From: Litorimonas sp963922935
GTDB taxonomy: Bacteria; Pseudomonadota; Alphaproteobacteria; Caulobacterales; Maricaulaceae
Direction of reading: 5' to 3'
Assembly (NCBI GenBank): GCA_963922935.1
Contig: CAWUKE010000108.1
Location: 1 to 7,387, forward strand
Length of the DNA stretch: 7,387 nucleotides
Below, one piece after another: positions 6,135 to 7,387 of this stretch. Every line of letters starts with the position of its first letter. Within the stretch, counting starts at the first letter, position 1. A model generated the notes under the pieces. The model was not told the DNA's origin. It saw only the letters and a program-made list of their open reading frames with translations, and ran no database searches. The translations under genes were made by a program, and so were the position numbers.

Positions 6135-6541
6135 GACGCAAAGAGCTGATCCGGGTCTTTGAAGCTTTTAAATTCCAGCGCATTACCGCTGGGGTCAAAG
6201 AAGAACATGGTCGCCTGCTCGCCGGTTTCGCCTTTGAAGCGGATATAAGGATCAATCACAAAATCGGTCCCAGCCTCGACTAATCGGTCACGTAACTCAT
6301 GCCAGTCAGACCACGGTAAGACGGCCCCAAAGTGCCGGACGGGGACGTCTTTACCGTCTACTGGGTTCGTCGCGAGATTTTCCTCTGCCCCGCTGACATG
6401 GAGGCTCAGTTGGTGACCGAAGAAGTCTAAGTCGATCCATTTTTCGGCCTCGCGTCCCACTGTGCAGCCGAGCATGTCACGGTAAAACGTTCGTGTTGTT
6501 TCAATGTCGCGGATAGGCGCGGCTAAGTGGAACGGGATCAT
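6131..6541 (-). CDS. VOC (glyoxalase/bleomycin resistance/dioxygenase) superfamily protein
   Basis: The product is 136 residues, a single VOC module of two beta-alpha-beta-beta-beta repeats. Visible are the N-terminal PFHLAAPIRDIETTRTFYRDMLGC pattern with His5 as first likely metal ligand, VRHFGAVL (68-75) with His70, and the C-terminal FFDPSGNALEFK (114-125) with Glu123. Together these fit the metal-binding residues of VOC enzymes, which include glyoxalase I, extradiol dioxygenases, fosfomycin-resistance proteins and epimerases. The exact reaction cannot be read. The ATG lies within ATGA shared with the stop of GST2 (6538-6541), indicating translational coupling, so a glutathione- or thiol-linked detoxification role is an inference from context. 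The stop codon overlaps that of the convergent exported-protein gene, and no terminator is visible there. Confidence 0.9.
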   Translation of the reverse strand: MIPFHLAAPIRDIETTRTFYRDMLGCTVGREAEKWIDLDFFGHQLSLHVSGAEENLATNPVDGKDVPVRHFGAVLPWSDWHELRDRLVEAGTDFVIDPYIRFKGETGEQATMFFFDPSGNALEFKSFKDPDQLFAS

Positions 6542-7167
6542 TTCGGACCGTAATCATATTGACCGCCACGCTCTAAGCCGCGTCGGTACGCGTCTCTTGC
6601 CCAGACCTTTTGGACATAGTCGGAACAGGCTTCGTAACTTTTGAGCATGCCGCGCGCATTGGCGGCTTCCAGCGGGAAGATCATAGCGAAGTCGGCCCCG
6701 GTGAGCTGATCGCCCGCGAACCATTCGCTACGGATCAGGGAATATTCGCAATAGTCGAGGACCTTTTTGATTTCGTCCATGATCATCGGCTGCAGCGGAT
6801 CGGCCGCATCGCCAAGGAAACTCGTATAGAGCTTCAGCAGAAGCGGCAGCATGGCTGATCCTTCTGCGAAGTGCAGGAAGTGAACATAGTCCACATAGGC
6901 CTGCGTGCCTTTTTCAGGCCGGAACGCATCACCCCCAAAATTATCCAGAAGGTAAACGATGATCGCGCCCGTTTCCGCAACGACCAAGCCGTCATGTTCA
7001 ATGACAGGGGATTTACCGAGCGGATGGATGGCTTTCAGTTCAGCCGGCGCGCGTGAGGTGTTGGCGTCGCGTTGATAGGCTTTGATAGCGTAGTCTACGC
7101 CCATCTCCTCTAACTGCCAGAGGATGCGTTGAGAGCGGGAATTATTGAGGTGATGAACAGTGAGCAT
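6538..7167 (-). CDS. Glutathione S-transferase family protein (GST2)
   Basis: The product is 209 residues, a full-length cytosolic GST of a different subgroup from the upstream-strand neighbour GST1. The N-terminus HHLNNSRSQRILWQLEEMG gives Ser10 or Ser12 as candidate glutathione-activating residue. LGKSPVI (50-56) holds the cis-Pro54, and AETGAI (64-69) is the gamma-glutamyl-binding turn with Thr66 in the usual Ser position. The helical domain has HFAEGSAMLPLLLKL and FAGDQLTGADFAMIFPLEAA (the N-capping-box helix), and the family-typical tail YRRGLERGGQYDY. It is expected to conjugate or reduce small electrophiles with glutathione in the cytosol. No clear Shine-Dalgarno precedes the ATG at 7167-7165. 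It lies 46 bp after the end of the upstream minus-strand gene and overlaps the VOC gene by 4 bp, so all three probably form one operon. Confidence 0.92.
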   Translation of the reverse strand: MLTVHHLNNSRSQRILWQLEEMGVDYAIKAYQRDANTSRAPAELKAIHPLGKSPVIEHDGLVVAETGAIIVYLLDNFGGDAFRPEKGTQAYVDYVHFLHFAEGSAMLPLLLKLYTSFLGDAADPLQPMIMDEIKKVLDYCEYSLIRSEWFAGDQLTGADFAMIFPLEAANARGMLKSYEACSDYVQKVWARDAYRRGLERGGQYDYGPK

Positions 7168-7205
7168 GAGCTTGGGTAGCGGGCTGGAAACAGGCTGTCA
7201 CCTTG

Positions 7206-7229
7206 GAAATCGTTCAAGTGAGCGATTTC
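7206..7229 (-). repeat. Inverted repeat over the stop codon of the partial gene
   Basis: GAAATCG (7206-7212) and CGATTTC (7223-7229) are exact complements, with further pairing inside towards an AAGT loop (one imperfect position). The TGA of the partial gene (7216-7214) lies at the edge of the loop. No U-tract follows on the minus strand, so it is not a standard terminator; it could be an intercistronic stability or processing hairpin ahead of GST2. Confidence 0.3.
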
Positions 7230-7387
7230 GGGCCATCATCACCCTTGAAAGCAAGCGTCTGGGTTTCGCCGTCGATCTCGACATTGACGCTATTTTGCTG
7301 CCCCTTGATGAGCTCGCGCAGCATGGTCGCCTCGATAGAGATTTTACCGCGCGGGACATTCTGGGCTTCTTGATAGACATAGACCGT
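7214..7387 (-). CDS. C-terminal fragment of a DUF6702-like protein (5' end outside window)
   Basis: The minus-strand frame is open from the right edge to TGA at 7216-7214 and gives 57 residues. The fragment reads TVYVYQEAQNVPRGKISIEA, then TMLRELIKGQQNSVNVEIDG, then ETQTLAFKGDDGPKSLT. Coding character is good, and it is followed after 46 bp by GST2 on the same strand. The layout (a strand-rich segment, a hydrophobic stretch ending in an acidic or polar residue then QQNSVNVEIDG, and a final short strand) resembles from memory the C-terminus of DUF6702 proteins, which are exported and of unknown function. The match rests on a short segment and is tentative. An overlapping 60-residue frame here is basic and low in complexity and is not believed. 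Confidence 0.6.
   Translation of the reverse strand, partial: TVYVYQEAQNVPRGKISIEATMLRELIKGQQNSVNVEIDGETQTLAFKGDDGPKSLT

Noticed and set aside
6139..6161. CAAAGA/TCTTTG hairpin after the exported-protein stop as a terminator
   Set aside because: The stem is AT-rich, the loop is 11 bases, no proper U-tract follows directly, and it lies inside the VOC coding sequence.
7198..7380. 60-residue minus-strand frame rich in Arg and Ser
   Set aside because: Low-complexity basic composition; the overlapping frame ending at 7214 has better protein character and a possible family match.

Overview
The window looks like chromosomal DNA of a heterotrophic, probably aquatic alphaproteobacterium of the Hyphomonadaceae/Maricaulaceae/Parvularculaceae kind. 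The basis is a moderate-to-high GC content, an alphaproteobacterial-type ribosomal protein S21 with a Lys/Arg-rich tail, a TonB-dependent receptor, a Coq4-type ubiquinone protein and two glutathione S-transferases. The lineage is an inference from gene content and style; no phylogenetic marker could be run. No mobile element, CRISPR array, tRNA or rRNA is visible. Coding density is high and the longest gene-free stretch is about 174 bp (2488-2661).

Layout from left to right: (1) the C-terminal two thirds or so of a TonB-dependent outer-membrane receptor (+, runs off the left edge) and a soluble-epoxide-hydrolase-type alpha/beta hydrolase (-) converge on a shared bidirectional terminator at 1500-1528. 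(2) The hydrolase and rpsU (+) diverge from a 174-bp region that holds two candidate leader hairpins. (3) Between the rpsU stop codon and its terminator lies a perfect 16-bp palindrome, TGTTTCACGTGAAACA (2915-2930), identical to the ParB-binding parS consensus. This is the most informative site in the window, because it places the segment in the origin-proximal, ParB-organised part of the chromosome. (4) A minus-strand pair follows: glutathione S-transferase 1, then a Coq4 family protein with an intact HD-x2-H-x11-E metal site. (5) Pirin (+) diverges from GST1 across only 27 bp and is followed after 13 bp by a signal-peptide-bearing, probably outer-membrane or periplasmic protein of unknown family. 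(6) A minus-strand operon, reading right to left, holds the tail of a possible DUF6702-like protein, glutathione S-transferase 2 and a VOC/glyoxalase-fold protein. GST2 and VOC overlap by ATGA. The VOC gene converges on the exported-protein gene with overlapping stop codons (TTAA) and no visible terminator.

Functionally, most genes belong to small-molecule, quinone and redox or detoxification metabolism: epoxide hydrolase, two GSTs, VOC, pirin and Coq4. They do not form an obvious single pathway. I see no convincing novel multi-gene system. The observations most worth checking are the parS site inside the rpsU 3' UTR, the possible rpsU leader structure, the unclassified exported protein paired with pirin, and the bacterial Coq4.
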